A stretch of DNA of 64,000 bases from assembly GCA_025642065.1 (NCBI GenBank), contig JAODUP010000026.1, forward strand, positions 1,264,501-1,328,500. The letters are read 5' to 3'. The first letter of the stretch is position 1. Every line of letters starts with the position of its first letter. Origin of the DNA: Paralvinella palmiformis. Its lineage: Eukaryota > Annelida > Polychaeta > Terebellida > Alvinellidae. Shown here piece by piece: positions 12,090 to 23,816 of this stretch. Under the pieces are notes generated by a model, which was not told where the DNA came from, ran no database searches, and saw only the letters and a list, made by a program, of their open reading frames with translations. The translations under genes and the position numbers were made by a program.

Positions 12090-12366
12090 TAATAATGATT
12101 ATGATTATGGAAATGATGCTCATGAGATTGGTGATGATGATGAAGCTGTTGGCAGTGATAATTATATTGATTATGATGATGATGGGTGATGATGATGTTG
12201 GTGATGATGATGTTGGTGATGATGATGATGTTGGTGATGTTGTTGAAGATGACGATGATGACGCTGGTGGTGATGCTGATGATGACAGTGATGATTATGA
12301 TGATAATGATAACGAGTCTCTCTCTCTCTCTCTCTCTTTGTGTGTGTGTGTGTGTGTGTGTCTGTC

Positions 12367-12440
<74 letters not shown>

Positions 12441-12445
12441 GGTGT
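12090..12445. repeat. (GAT)n, (CT)n and (TG)n compound microsatellite
   Basis: GAT/GGTGAT triplet repeats (12090-12310) run into CT (12316-12337) and a long TG run (to 12439). The array starts within about 30 bp of the exon 2 acceptor of the receptor gene. Asp-rich and Val/Cys-rich frames across it are repeat artefacts. Confidence 0.9.
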
Positions 12446-13382
12446 TTGTTAACTGTTAATGTTACCGAGTCAGTATCTATAAAATCCGTTCTTTATTTCT
12501 CTATATATCGCTCATCTTTCAACTGATTAACATTCAATCACAAATTAACAAACGCACCCATTAACCTCCAGTCAACATCCCCGTCGAAAGACACCCAAGC
12601 ATAACTGTCTTAATCTTGCCTTTATAATGCCACAACAACTGATTGATTAAACACATACATTCGTAACCTTACGCCATATTCCCTTTACATGACGACATTA
12701 TCACGTGAATTCTGCCTCACGCAGGCTATTTATTGGTGTACGACACTGAGAGAACACGTCGTTTTCATTATGCCTTTTGTTGTCTCTTTTTTTAATTTAC
12801 GGAGAAAGGAAGGCAGACGAAAAGGTCGGAAAAACGGGGTGGTTCATTAGAATGGAAGCAAGTAAACGCACACACGCGCGCGCGCGTGCACACACACACA
12901 CAGTGAGAAACTGGGGAAGGGGGTTACATAAGCCTACGGTATACTAATCCGAGACACGTGACCAGCGGAAACACTTGGCACTTCTATTTACCACACGTTA
13001 TAGCCGGTATATGATAAATGTAAGCAAATCAAATGTTATTTAAACAACAATAATAAGATGTTTATCCGACATCTGATGCGATATAGATAAATGATGTGTA
13101 TGACATCCAGATCTCCGAGTTAACTATTTAATTATTTAAAAGAGATCACTTCCTCTAATTGATGTGTTTCTAAGATGACAAACATGACGAATACATTATT
13201 AATAGTTCATGGTAGGATTCATCTTCAAATAAACGTTATCTTCTCCTACGTGCCGGAGTGACTCCGAAGTGTTTCCGTATTCCCTTCCGGATCATTATAT
13301 CTGGTTATCTATCATGGTGTATCTCTGGTCTACTTTAAATAAATCCCTTTAATCTTTCAGAGTAATGTGCTTTAAACATCAA
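12446..13382. other. Intronic DNA without supported features
   Basis: A short CA/CG run lies at about 12868-12901. Nothing else was recognised. Confidence 0.45.
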
Positions 13383-13468
13383 GGTTAGAGTTTGAATCGG
13401 AACACCGCCTGAATTTGTGGGATGTTTTCCACATGTCGACCACTCACTCACTCACTCACTCACTCACT
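13383..13468 (+). mobile_element. SINE tail fragment with (ACTC)n
   Basis: TTAGAGTTTGAATC, then TTTGTGGGATGTTTTCC, then CGACCACTCACTCACTC. The TGTGGGATG block is shared with the SINEs at 20867, 24765 (minus) and 14795 (minus). Ends in ACTC repeats. Confidence 0.5.
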
Positions 13469-13605
13469 GACCCTTAACTAGACCCTATAAAATATGTTTA
13501 TTATATTATTAATTTGACAATCCCAGAAAGATCCTTTTATTTAATGATAATCTGATTAGCTTTAAATATTATAATATTATAGTCTAAATTTTAGGAACAT
13601 TCCTA

Positions 13606-13925
13606 GTAAGAAGAGGACAACATCTTGGAGGACAACATCTCAGAGGACAACATCTTCGAGGACAACATTTCAGAAGACAGCATCTCAGAGGACAAAATCT
13701 CAGAGGACAACATCTTAGAAGACAATATCTTCGAGGACATCATCTCAGAGGACAACATCTCAGAGGACAACATCTCAGAGGACAAAACCTCAGATGACAA
13801 CATCTTAGAAGACAACAACTCAGAGGACAACATCTCAGAGGACAACATCTTCTAGGACAGCATCTTAGAGGACAGCATATTAGAAGACAACATCTCAGAG
13901 GACAACATCTCAGAGGATAACATGA
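13606..13925. repeat. 15-bp minisatellite (CAGAGGACAACATCT)n
   Basis: About 20 units with substitutions. Because 15 is divisible by 3, frames stay open on both strands and give pseudo-proteins such as repeated SEDNI; there is no coding evidence beyond this. Confidence 0.9.
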
Positions 13926-14794
13926 TAGTAACAATATGTTCATTAGATGACTAGATGCGGAATATTGACACATTGTATCTCATTTTTGTTGATGTTATCG
14001 ATAGCACAATCACTTGTAATTGTTTTTTGTCTCTCGGCGCATCAAGACAGTTTAACTGTCCCTGACTGTAAACAATGATACACATGTTGTCATTGTCAGT
14101 GTTAATGTCATTGTCAGTGCGTCACCGACATTGACATTCACTGACATTCATAATAAACCACACTTTTGGTGTGTGCGTGCGTGATCTGTTTAGTGGCCAA
14201 GAGACACAACACATAATTAATATACTAATTTATTAAATTAAAGTACTAATGTACTATATTAATATAGAATTATAGATACATAATAATTATGAGTCAGCGT
14301 TGTGGAAGTGGCCACAGCTTAAGGGGGGTGGACCATCAATGGATATTACGTCGGTTCGAATCCATATATCGGCTGTTAATCTTTCACGTTTTAATTAGTT
14401 GAAAGAGCCTTCAATATAAATATAATGTACGGCGATGATCAATTATTGCGGACAATGGACTTTTAAGGTACAACTGTAAAATGTATACTCCCCTTGCAAT
14501 TGACCATATCATCGGATGGTACAGGTCGGTAACAGGGTCAAAATTCAAACGGATACTAACCTTAATCCTAATGAGATATAAAGTCCTTAGAAAACAACGA
14601 CACAGGACCGAGTGACACAGGCATAGTATAAATAGATTATACGAAAATATTTAGCAACACTGCGTCATGTAAAAGGTGTGCGTATGTTTCTGTGAGTCAG
14701 TGAGCCAGTCAGTCATTCGTGAGTCAGTCACTCAGTACGTCAGAGAGTTAGTGAGTCAGTGTGATTCGCTTAGCGCCGACATTCGTCATGACTG
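13926..14794. other. Intronic DNA with short tandem motifs
   Basis: Includes CATTGTCAGTGT-type repeats at about 14090-14140 and CAGT/GAGT motifs at 14690-14760. No gene was recognised. Confidence 0.45.
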
Positions 14795-14900
14795 GTACGT
14801 ACGGCCGAGGAAGCATCCCACAAAGACAGGCATGACCGAGATTTGAACCCAGACCTTGAAGTCTAATCCGTGAGCGATGAGACCACATCATGTGATCCTA
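14795..14900 (-). mobile_element. tRNA-derived SINE
   Basis: On the minus strand the order is ATGATGTGGTCTCATCGCTC (tRNA head with box A), CTGGGTTCAAATCTCGG (box B), then TTTGTGGGATGCTTCC, the body block shared with other copies in the window. Shared head-body order supports one SINE family. Confidence 0.6.
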
Positions 14901-15129
14901 ATCCTTTCGGCAGATCTTCCCCTTTTATTAAGAAACAATAGATTCTTCTCTTTCAATTGTCATAAGATGGTCATCTATCAGTTGTCTATCGACTAATCCA
15001 GTTATTATCTTACTGAAGAAGGTCATTTGAAGATGTTCACTAAAATCTCATTTTGTATCCGTTATTTGTAGTTTTGTCATGGAGCCGTTTCTCCGTAACT
15101 CTAAATTAGTCTAAATATACCGCTGTGGG

Positions 15130-15245
15130 TGTTCCCTGCACGTGGTAGCCGAGTTGGTTGAGTGGGTGGCTAGCTGGCTTCCAATTGGACCTTCTCTGTT
15201 CGATTCTCAGCTTGTCTGGTAGATGGCAAGATATCCGCGAGATCC
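15130..15245 (+). mobile_element. tRNA-like SINE head
   Basis: GGTAGCCGAGTTGGTTGAG fits a tRNA 5' half with box A; TGTTCGATTCTCAGC fits box B. The body does not match the other families in this window. Confidence 0.5.
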
Positions 15246-15413
15246 CGACTGTTCTATTTAAAAACCCGGATTTCTAACTCCGAGGGTTGTGTCACAGTCA
15301 CGTCGACATTGGACACTGACACCGACTTACAACATACAATCAGATGTTTGTCTAAGATGGCACCGACAAGCTATAATTATATATATTTACTCGCACACAC
15401 GAACACACTTGTC

Positions 15414-15486
15414 TTGTCTTGTTGAAGTTTGGGGTAGGAACCCCTGGCTGTCGCCTATTGGGCACAGCCACCTGGTGTTGGCTACT
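15414..15486 (+). repeat. Two-hairpin short repeat, copy 2
   Basis: GGGG-TAGGAA-CCCC is followed by a stem at 15446-15469 in which GGCTGT pairs with ACAGCC and GCC pairs with GGC after one bulged C. The core is identical to copy 1 (3924-3947, opposite strand), with matching flanks as far as GGTGTTGG. Confidence 0.65.
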
Positions 15487-15796
15487 GTTGTTGTGATGAA
15501 TGGCGTACTATGCAATGTTTGGCATTGGTGGAACCTCAGTTTGGTATAGAAGTCAATTTCGGAGGAGAAACCTCCATTGCCTGTTGATAAAACCCTCACT
15601 TTCGGGGGGAACCCGGCCTCCCGAAAGCACGGGTATGGTCAGCCCAGTTTTCCACTAGTCCAGGGGGGTCTGAATCTGTCCTTAGTTACATACCATCAGA
15701 TTTTTCTTTGGAGACAAGTATAATTATATATATTTACTGAACGAACACACACACACATGCATATATATATATATATATATATACCAAAGTTAAACC

Positions 15797-16335
15797 GTTA
15801 CATCCATTGACCTGAAAGAAAACTAGATCGAACACAGCCGCCGATTTGATGGCAAACAGATTTGTAAACATGGTGAATTATTGTTGTGTCGTTGGTGCAT
15901 AAGCCGTGGGAGTAAAAGTAATACAAAAGGAATATCTTTTCATCAGTAAGTATAAGGAACATATTTAAAATAAGTGTTAAAGCGTTGTGTTTTTTTGCGG
16001 AAAATTAAAGTTAACTATTATTATATTTAGCCTATTCGACCTTCTGTCTCTGGGGTTTGATCCCAACTAAACTAAATCTACGGACTTGCATAAAACGACA
16101 TTTACATATTTGATGGCATATAACAGGACAGGAATAATACAGATTGTCTGCACACACAAAATTATACTGTACACATCACAATTAGTGTCCGTATTCGTAG
16201 GTTCAAAACTCGAAGCGCAGCTGCTTCAACGCTACTTTTTGCCCCTACCGGAAGTCAGCGCTGTTTGGTCATGGCGGCCCAATCGAACACCACTGAGTGC
16301 TCGGTCTAGTTTTCTTTCAGGCCATTGGTTACACC
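15797..16335 (+). mobile_element. P-element-like MITE, copy A, with THAP start
   Basis: The element spans 15805-16327 (523 bp). Its ends are CATTGACCTGAAAGAAAAC and the complement of CAATGGCCTGAAAGAAAAC, giving TIRs of at least 25 bp. The flanks gttacatc and gttacacc match at 7 of 8 positions, an 8-bp target duplication. At 15870 an ATG opens MVNYCCVVGA then stop, a decayed THAP zinc-finger start (C-x4-C with the second Cys lost), followed by a conserved splice-donor-like GTAAGT near 15940. THAP N-termini plus 8-bp duplications are hallmarks of the P superfamily. No transposase catalytic region remains, so it is non-autonomous. Confidence 0.78.
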
Positions 16336-16478
16336 CTATTACCGGGTGTACACAGGATATAAAACAACTGAAAAACACAACTCTATACCTGAACTGGAAA
16401 CCTTTGAGAATATCTTTTAATTATGTTTACAAAGTAAACCCTCATGGAGCAATTCCAGTTTATTAAAACACTACATAA

Positions 16479-16513
<35 letters not shown>

Positions 16514-16570
16514 TACCACCACCACCACTTTTTATTATTTATTTGTATTTTTAGGGTGGTCAATACTAAG
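16336..16570. repeat. (ATT)n and (ACC)n triplet runs
   Basis: ATT triplets at about 16480-16511 and ACC triplets at about 16513-16528. The rest is unremarkable intron. Confidence 0.8.
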
Positions 16571-16890
16571 TTATTTTGACACCTGGTACAAATGTCGACA
16601 TCTGCATATCTGTCGTAAAAGTTTACACTTCAGTATCTGAAGTAAATGTTTACAGCACAGTGTTTGTTGTAAGTCTACACACCTCGGTGCCTGACATAAA
16701 TGTTTACAGCACAATGTTTGTGGTAAGGTTTTTACACCCCTTGTGCCTGACGTAAATGATTACATCACAGCTTGTGTCATAAATGTTTACATTCTAATGC
16801 CTGACTACAATAGGTATACCCCGACGTCTGACATAAAAGTTTACACAGCAGTAACTGGCCGAAATATTTACATATCATTGCTTTTAGTAA
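16571..16890. repeat. Degenerate minisatellite, GTTTACA-rich
   Basis: A unit of roughly 30 bp, TGCCTGACATAAATGTTTACA, or diverged forms of it, recurs about ten times. Strong divergence indicates age. Confidence 0.7.
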
Positions 16891-17734
16891 ATGTTTAAAC
16901 CCAAATGACTGATTCGGGATCGCGAATGTGTCACGTGACATCAACCAACAGTATGGTATATCTTTATTTAATATATATTTAATATAAAACCCGACACAGA
17001 CAATTAACAGGTAATTCACACTATTGAAGTCAATAAAGAAACGACTTTTAGCCAATGGCTGATTAATATCGCCGTCAACGGACCATCCCAACTTTCGGTT
17101 AGTTGGCTACAGATTAATCTGGTTCAAAAGAACCTAAATGTGACAAAACAATGGCGGCCAAGATGAGACCCAGCTAATACCCAGCAGCTGGTTGATGTCG
17201 GCGTAATCGCACATCATTTCGACGAAGATTATTAAAAAGGGAGCCCTTTTTTATCCAGCCTCTCTCCCCACACGGAACAATAAACTTCGATTCACCGCTC
17301 TGGCAGCCATCGGGCATAGTACGCATGCACCTGCACATGCTCGTGTGCAGATTAGGCTGTCTGGCGACGAGAATTGACTGATGACGAAGAGTTTCTTGCG
17401 ATTCTTAGGCTGTTGTATGGTGAGTTTAATTTTGTAAACGATCAAGAAATAAATGCACTTTCTCAATAGTCGTCATGTTAGAAATTAGCTCTTTTCCATG
17501 TAAACATAACGGATATCCATTCGAGTGTTTCTTATCAAATTAAATGGCTTGCTGTAGATTTTCTTCTCGCCTTCAGTGATCCAGATGGTAGTTATAGTAG
17601 TTTGGCTTCTCCAGAGATACTGGAAGTTTTAAGTCGGATTTTTGCGTTTTCGCCGAAGGCTTTTGACGATACGAGGAAGTATTCGATTACGTGTGACGTC
17701 ATATGGGAGTTTTACAGGATTCTTCCAAGCGTGA
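16891..17734. other. Intronic DNA without supported features
   Basis: No gene or clear repeat. Short ATGGCGGCC-type sequence at about 17150 resembles a YY1 core site but is isolated. Confidence 0.4.
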
Positions 17735-17915
17735 CCATGGTCGTCCTAGAGCGCAGTAGTTAGCGTGCTGCGCTTCCACCTGTCTGGTCGTGTAGGGTTC
17801 GAATAGGATCTGTGTCTGTATTGATATTTAACCAGTGAATTTGTTCATTGCTCAAATGTCCCGGGTGTGGCCATAGCCAAGGCTAAATAATACCACTCAC
17901 TCACTTACTTACTTA
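17735..17915 (+). mobile_element. tRNA-derived SINE with ACTC/ACTT tail
   Basis: Head CTAGAGCGCAGTAGTTAGCG (box A-like), GTAGGGTTCGAATAGG (box B), a body ending CCGGGTGTGGCCATAGCC, then ACTCACTCACTTACTTAC. Head, body and simple tail in this order define a SINE. Confidence 0.65.
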
Positions 17916-18940
17916 CTCTGAATCTGGCCATATTAAAAGTGGCTAAATATAGATGATTTATAGATGAAGATGGTAAGTGGAGCGATTAAGAAATAATGAG
18001 AGACATACATTTTGTTCACGGGTTCGGATCTTTCTGGATTTAAACACGAACTGTTGTTGAATGATCACGTAGACCCACTGACAACTGTGGTGTCATTATC
18101 TGATATACAAAATAATACTGAGTGAGTGAGTGAGTGAGTGAGTGATATCCAAACTCTGGCATGGAAATTAGCGTCTCATAAGCAAAAAGAATAATATTAT
18201 ATTAGTCGGAATATTGCATCTGTCCACGAAACGCTGCCTCTAAGAGTAATCGTTTGACACCTCCTCCCTCCACCATTATTACCAACTAGATAGAACAATG
18301 GCTAAAATAAAACAAATTGCTCCTCGTGTTCCGAAAGAAACTAAATTGGATAAAGGTAGCTTGTGAATCTTTATCAAACCCCATCCGCTCACCCCCACCC
18401 CCCCTCTCTCTCTCTCTCTCGCCACAATACCACACAGTCTGAGAGTACACTAGGTCACATAACGTATACGACATTATCTAATATTAACTAAATATTTACT
18501 CGCTTTGAAAACTGGAACACGTCGTAGCTGTCATGGGTCAACCAGTGCGATAATATCAACATCTCAGTGATATTAAATATTGTTAAAGATCGTTAACATT
18601 ATAAAATTAGCAGAACACTTTTTACCGAAGTTTTTTGCCCACAATGGCGACGCCTTTTCTAAAAACAAATGCAGTGTCGTAACGGAAAGCGTCCGAGAAA
18701 TATCCACAATATAACACTTGACCTAATTTTAACAGTTTCCGATCGTTCTGTTCGAAGGATCTTTTCTGATCGGCGCTAACGACCACCATCCGGGATTTTA
18801 TTGAACAGCTACGTCCGCTCGACTACAAAATACACGTAATATGTTAAATATTGCCGTCAAAGATTGTTTTACCACGGAATGCTCCATCAATCGGCGCAGC
18901 CATCTTTCGAACTCTTCGTAATGGAGGTATTTTGGAGTTA
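17916..18940. other. Intronic DNA, mostly unique
   Basis: Short GAGT repeats at about 18120-18144 and a CT run at 18404-18420. No gene was recognised. Confidence 0.45.
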
Positions 18941-19446
18941 GCGGTTAGGATTGACCTGAAAGCGAACTAGACCGTGCACGGCCGCCAATTTGATGACAAA
19001 CAGGTATCAACTTCCGGTGGGGGCAAAAAGGAAAGCAGACTGCTAAAATCAGGTTTGTAAACATGGTAAATTCTTGTTATTTCAGTGGTTGCATTAGCCG
19101 TTGAAGTAATAGTAATAGCTTTTCATCGGTAAGGAACACATTTAAAATTAAGCTTAACTATTATTATATTTAGCCTGTTCGACAACCCCGTCTCTGGCGT
19201 TTGATCCCAACTAGAATAGATATACGGACTTACATAAAACGACATTTACGTAAATCTCTCCCCACACAAAATTATAATGTACACATCACATTAAATGTCC
19301 ATATTCCAAGATTCAAAACTCGAAGCGCAGCCGCTTCAGCGTTGCTTTTTGCCCCTACCGAAAGTCAGCGCCGTTTGGTCATGGCGGCCCAATCAAACAC
19401 CACTGAGTTGCTCGGTCTAGTTTTCTTTCAGGTCAATGGCGGTTAA
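18941..19446 (+). mobile_element. P-element-like MITE, copy B, with THAP start
   Basis: The element spans 18949-19438 (490 bp), same family and orientation as copy A. Ends: ATTGACCTGAAAGCGAAC and the complement of CATTGACCTGAAAGAAAAC. Flanks gcggttag and gcggttaa match at 7 of 8. Subterminal inverted repeats extend the symmetry (GGTGGGGGCAAAAAG near the left, GGTAGGGGCAAAAAG read from the right). At 19063 an ATG gives MVNSCYFSGCISR then stop, a recognisable THAP opening with C-x4-C, followed by TCG|GTAAGG at about 19130, a donor also present in copy A. This is probably the remnant of transposase exon 1 retained in a deletion derivative. Confidence 0.82.
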
Positions 19447-19525
19447 CAAAAGTGGGTGTTCGTTCCCGAGAGCCTTTTCGCTACCGGGCCAATTTGCCAC
19501 TCTGACCGTTGGACCTATGCGTCCG

Positions 19526-19527
<2 letters not shown>

Positions 19528-19562
<35 letters not shown>
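19528..19562. repeat. (CA)n microsatellite
   Basis: Simple CA repeat. Confidence 0.9.
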
Positions 19563-19565
<3 letters not shown>

Positions 19566-19799
19566 TGTCACTCTAACGTATTTTTAATTTTATCTTATTG
19601 ACGTCACACTGACATCTGACAAGCGGTTTTATGTGATATGATATCCCGTGACTTATTGGTAAGTTTCCAAGCCTAACTGCCGCAACGCGGGCGTTGAACC
19701 TGGTCTAATTATATTAATTAAACTATTAATTGAAGATATGGTTGTTTGGTAGAAATTTGTAGGTGCGCGGTAGTAAAATTGCAATTATTTAAATCATAA

Positions 19800-20660
19800 T
19801 GCATGACGTTATTATCATGTAGATATTTATATGTACAATACGATGTGCAAACAGTGACAATATTAATTAAACATCAATCAGAGATAAAATTTAAAATAAA
19901 AAAAGTGTGGCCGGTTTGTAACCCCAGTATATTAAATATTATATTTATAATCGTTATATATAGGCTTTTTTTACAAAAAAGGGCCAGGAAAACACGCCAA
20001 ATCCGGATTTCGGCAAGCGGAAGCCCCTCTTTATTTTTTTTTAGCTCCTCGACCAATTTTCATTTTTTCAGCGGGGCGGAAAAAACAACCCCTTTGAAAG
20101 AATTTCATGGGCAGATTCTGGGAATAATTAAAAAACGATTTAAAAGGGAGTATCCAAACCAGACACACAGCACATTTACACAAGTGGGAGACCGATATGA
20201 AAAGCCAAACAACAAAAAAAAACCTACTTTATCATTTCAAATTTTAAAATACCCCCGATCAACAGCAACTGATTGGGCCCTTAATAAAACGTTTTGTGTC
20301 TTGATACGGGAATGAACATATAACCCCAAGCCGAGTTTTATGGGGACAGCAATTTTTGAAAAGTTATGGAGCAGTTTTAGTCTCGCAGTTGTATATATTA
20401 TGCATGGGTTTCCAGATTTGAAATTTTGTCTTAGGGGAACTAAAACCCTTTTCCCAATTTTAACAAAAATCTTCGAGTCCCTTTTATTGGAGATGGGAAA
20501 AGCGTTTAACGAAACTATAGAATTGCCCCCAAACCAATTCTTTTAACCATCTAAATATTTAAAATGTTAAACAATTTCTAGGGGGTTGTTGGGGGTGCAA
20601 CTTTATTGTTCAGCAACATAAAGCGATTAAATCATTAATCCTTATGCAGAATTTGGCTGA
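19800..20660 (+). repeat. Direct duplication, upstream copy (corrupt-looking)
   Basis: This block follows the same order of landmarks as 20690-21665: GGGCCAG, GCCCCT, GCTCCTCGACCA, GGGAGTATCC, AACAACAAAAA, CCTAC, TTATCATTTC, GTGTCTTAGGGGAAC, AGATTGGGAAA-like, CCCCCAAACCAAT, ACCATCTAA, AAAATGTT. Compared with the downstream copy it is rich in homopolymer runs and small indels. Open frames at 19803-20315 and 20340-20546 have no domain and arise in this altered copy only. Confidence 0.65.
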
Positions 20661-20689
20661 TTTTTAATTTTTTTTTGTCACACTTTGAT

Positions 20690-21088
20690 ACAGTTAGCTT
20701 CATAATGCCATCCTGACCTTCAGTAATTATACTGTTTTCAAAATATTGATGATGATGAACTATTTAGATAGCAGCAAAAAACGTGTGATAGGAAATATTA
20801 TTACTAGTATCATTAATATATATATATATATATATATATATTCTTTTTTCTATACAAGATTATACAGGGCCAGTGATTAAAGCATTGCGCTACAAATCTC
20901 CAGGTTACTGGTTCGAATCTGAATCGCCCCTGTGCTTGTGGGATGTTTCTTTAAGCTTTCGCTCCTCGACCACATGTCTCAGTTTTGATCAGCGGAGACG
21001 GTAAACAAATAACTCGCTTACTGTAAAGAATTACATCGGTCGGATGATATCCAGAATATGACTTAGAAACTAGTTAACAAGGGAGTAT

Positions 21089-21159
<71 letters not shown>

Positions 21160-21665
21160 ACCAACAACAAAAACCCAACAACCTACATTTATCATTTCTG
21201 GAAATATAGATATTCCCCTCGATTACAGCATCTGATTGACGTTAATAATATCGTCTTCGTGTAAGCTTGATATTGAATGAACATCACCTAACAATGCGAC
21301 GTTCTACGGGACAGCATCTATTTACTGACATTTATCAGGCCATCGTTATATTCTCGTCAGTAAATAGAACATCCATTACTTCTTTTATGCGTTGTATTGA
21401 TGTAGAAATTTCGTGTCTTAGGGGAACATACACACAGCCCATTTCCTAATTTTAAACAATAAATCTTCGTTCAGTTCACTTGGAGATTGGGAAACGCATG
21501 ATTTATTGTAAACTATGAGACATACTAAGCCCCCAAAACCAATGTTTATATTTTGTTGACCATCTAAGATTTTCAAAATGTTGAAAACAATTTTCTATCA
21601 TTATCGTTATTCCTTAGAGTTACGATTACTTGACAACATTATGCGATTATATTATAAAGTAATCC
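20690..21665 (+). repeat. Direct duplication, downstream copy
   Basis: Cleaner copy of the block at 19800-20660. It includes the (TA)n at about 20817-20842, a tRNA-type SINE head at 20867-20960 and a CA/GA compound microsatellite at 21090-21157. In the upstream copy the SINE head and microsatellite are recognisable only in altered form. Confidence 0.65.
20867..20960 (+). mobile_element. tRNA-derived SINE
   Basis: GGCCAGTGATTAAAGCATTG (box A region), CTGGTTCGAATCTG (box B), then TGTGCTTGTGGGATGTTTC, the body shared with the minus-strand SINE at 24765-24912. Confidence 0.7.
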
Positions 21666-21691
21666 TCAATATGATCACGATTACAATATAA

Positions 21692-21890
21692 AAGATGATT
21701 GATTGATGTTTTATGGCCACTTATGTACACATGGTTGGCTAAATGGGCCGAGCGACCTCCACAGGTAATGAAGTCAGAAGTCAAAGACGAAACAGCCTTC
21801 AGATATGCCCACGCCGAGATTCGAAACTCAGGTGGTAGTGATCCGTGGTCCAACGCGCTATCAACTAGACCACGGAGGCGCGCATGCACT
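21692..21890 (-). mobile_element. SINE family A, full-length copy
   Basis: Minus strand: GCGCCTCCGTGGTCTAGTTG carries box A (TGGTCTAGTTG fits TRGYNNARNNG). GTTTCGAATCTCGGCGTGGG carries a slightly decayed box B. The body follows: CATATCTGAAGG, then GAGGTCGCTCGGCCCATTTA. The element ends near GGCCATAAAACATCAATC. The plus-strand partners are at 26408 and 60786. Confidence 0.85.
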
Positions 21891-22261
21891 GTTAAATGAA
21901 CATTCTGTAAAAATGTCTGGAAGTATATTTCTTATTCAAAACGAGAATCTTTTTTCCTGTACGACTCTGTCTGTCTGAAGGCGCCATCTCGCGAAAAATA
22001 AACGATGAGACCGGATACTAAAACGTCTCTCGGGTCTCGTAGAGGATGATGGGATACAATGAGCGATAATAACATCCTCATACATAGAGTAATTAACAGC
22101 GAACGATACCTTTTTTCTTACATCCGGGATACCGAAGTTTGGTCTTATATACGAAGGTAAGCGTTCTATCTGGAGAACAACCGTGTTTGTTATTAGATCC
22201 GTAATAACATAACGGTAATACTGGATATTTTGTTGCTGTTCGTGTCTTATTCGTTTATTTA

Positions 22262-22392
22262 TTGATGTCTGATGTTTTACGGCCACCTTTGTGCTCATGG
22301 TAGGCTAAATGGACCGAGTGACCTCCAAAGGTAAACGAGGCGAAGCGAAAGATGAAACACCCTTCTGACATAGTAGCTCGGTCGGAGTTTGA
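22262..22392 (-). mobile_element. SINE family A, partial copy
   Basis: The minus strand retains the body (GAGGTCACTCGGTCCATTTA and CGTAAAACATCA) and a decayed box B, but the tRNA head is lost. Confidence 0.75.
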
Positions 22393-23517
22393 ACTGTAAG
22401 CGCAAATTGGATCTTAAATAAAGAAATACATAAAATGTCTGAAAATCTAAATTTTTGTGATCTATGTTTATCTTATAATTGAACTTATGAAATAATAATT
22501 GCACAAATAAAATTCTTTATTTAGCCCAAGATTCGGTATACAAATATTAAATATTAAATTACTGCCATAATTTACAATACCTATACCGCGCTATATTTCT
22601 AAAATCCGGACAATTCTGAATTCCAAATACGCGTGGGACCGAAGATTTGAGATCCAGAGACTCTGAAGCATTTGTTTCTCGATATGCCTACACGTTAAAG
22701 GTGCTTTACCGAATAATATTGTATAAGGGATCTCACGGAAGATGGACATGGGAAGTACGAGCAATGTTTAAAGCGACCTGGAACTATCCACATTCGCTTT
22801 CTTCGTCCGTTTCCGGATTGGCGAAGCGCAATCTGTGATGTACGGTAATAACCACTTCAAGACATTGAAGCTTCCACGTGACCGGGGTCGGATTAGGGGG
22901 CTTATCCACCCCCCAGACAACCTTCTGTTATAGATTCCTACCGAGACTAATACATCACACCATCTTCGCGTGAGTCTGTCGACTCTAGATCGTCGCTGAT
23001 TGGTTGGTGTTAAATGACGTCACGGGGGTATTCCTTATTGATAGAACGATTTCTGTGGGAATTTCACGACAAGACACCTTATACGTCCTGTATAAGGTAA
23101 TAACCCTTGAGGATCTAGCTGAGATATCTTGTATCTCCGTCATATAGTAGAAGAAGTGTTGAGGATCTCCATATGACACTCGATCTTTCCTTGTTTAACT
23201 GGATACACCTCGGAGAATATCCTGAATGGCTTGAATTACCCGTAATTCTTCATATTTATTCATCACAGCTGTAGAAATAGCCGACAACTGTTACACACCA
23301 ACTAGGGATTCCTCGACAGACACAGATGTATGCCGCCTGAGTGAGCCAACGTCATTGAGGACGCCTCTGTTCGTCCGGATCAAGCGGTATATGATAAACG
23401 ATCGATGTGATGATAATAAATTTATACCAAAGGGTAAAGGTTAAATTTATTATATAGATATGATCTAGATATGATCTATACATAGATAGCTAGACGGAGA
23501 TCATGATTTAGATGTGT
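22393..23517. other. Intronic DNA, mostly unique
   Basis: No coding signal. A short hairpin (ACCTTATA...TATAAGGT) lies at about 23079-23100. Confidence 0.45.
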
Positions 23518-23747
23518 ATGTGTGTGTGCGTGCGTACGTATGTGTCGATGACTGCCTGCCTGTCTGCCTGTGTGCGTGCGTGTGATTGTCTGTCCGTCCG
23601 TGTGTCCGCAGGAGTATTTGGCTGTGATTAGATGTCCCTAAAGATAGATAGATAGATAAATAGATAGATAGATTTATAGATAGATAGATGGGCATTCAAC
23701 AGTAACTTAGTAGCTTCTGGTTTGAACTCACCAACCTCTTACTGTTA

Positions 23748-23812
<65 letters not shown>
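23518..23812. repeat. Microsatellite cluster: TG/TGCG, GATA, CA
   Basis: TG with TGCG variants (23518-23600), GATA tetramers (23642-23690) and a long CA run (23751-23812). Confidence 0.85.

Positions 23813-23816
<4 letters not shown>

Noticed and set aside
11473..12189. 238-codon plus-strand frame opposite the receptor exon
   Set aside because: Antisense shadow of the GPCR exon; composition follows from the codon use of the real gene.
13603..13973. Repeat proteins with SEDNI or LSSEM units
   Set aside because: Artefacts of a 15-bp minisatellite.
19803..20315. 170-codon plus-strand frame
   Set aside because: Lies in the altered copy of a duplication and is not preserved in the cleaner copy at 20.7-21.7 kb.
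23518..23812. Telomere or centromere satellite
   Set aside because: Only ordinary di- and tetranucleotide microsatellites; no TTAGGG-type repeat or long monomer satellite.
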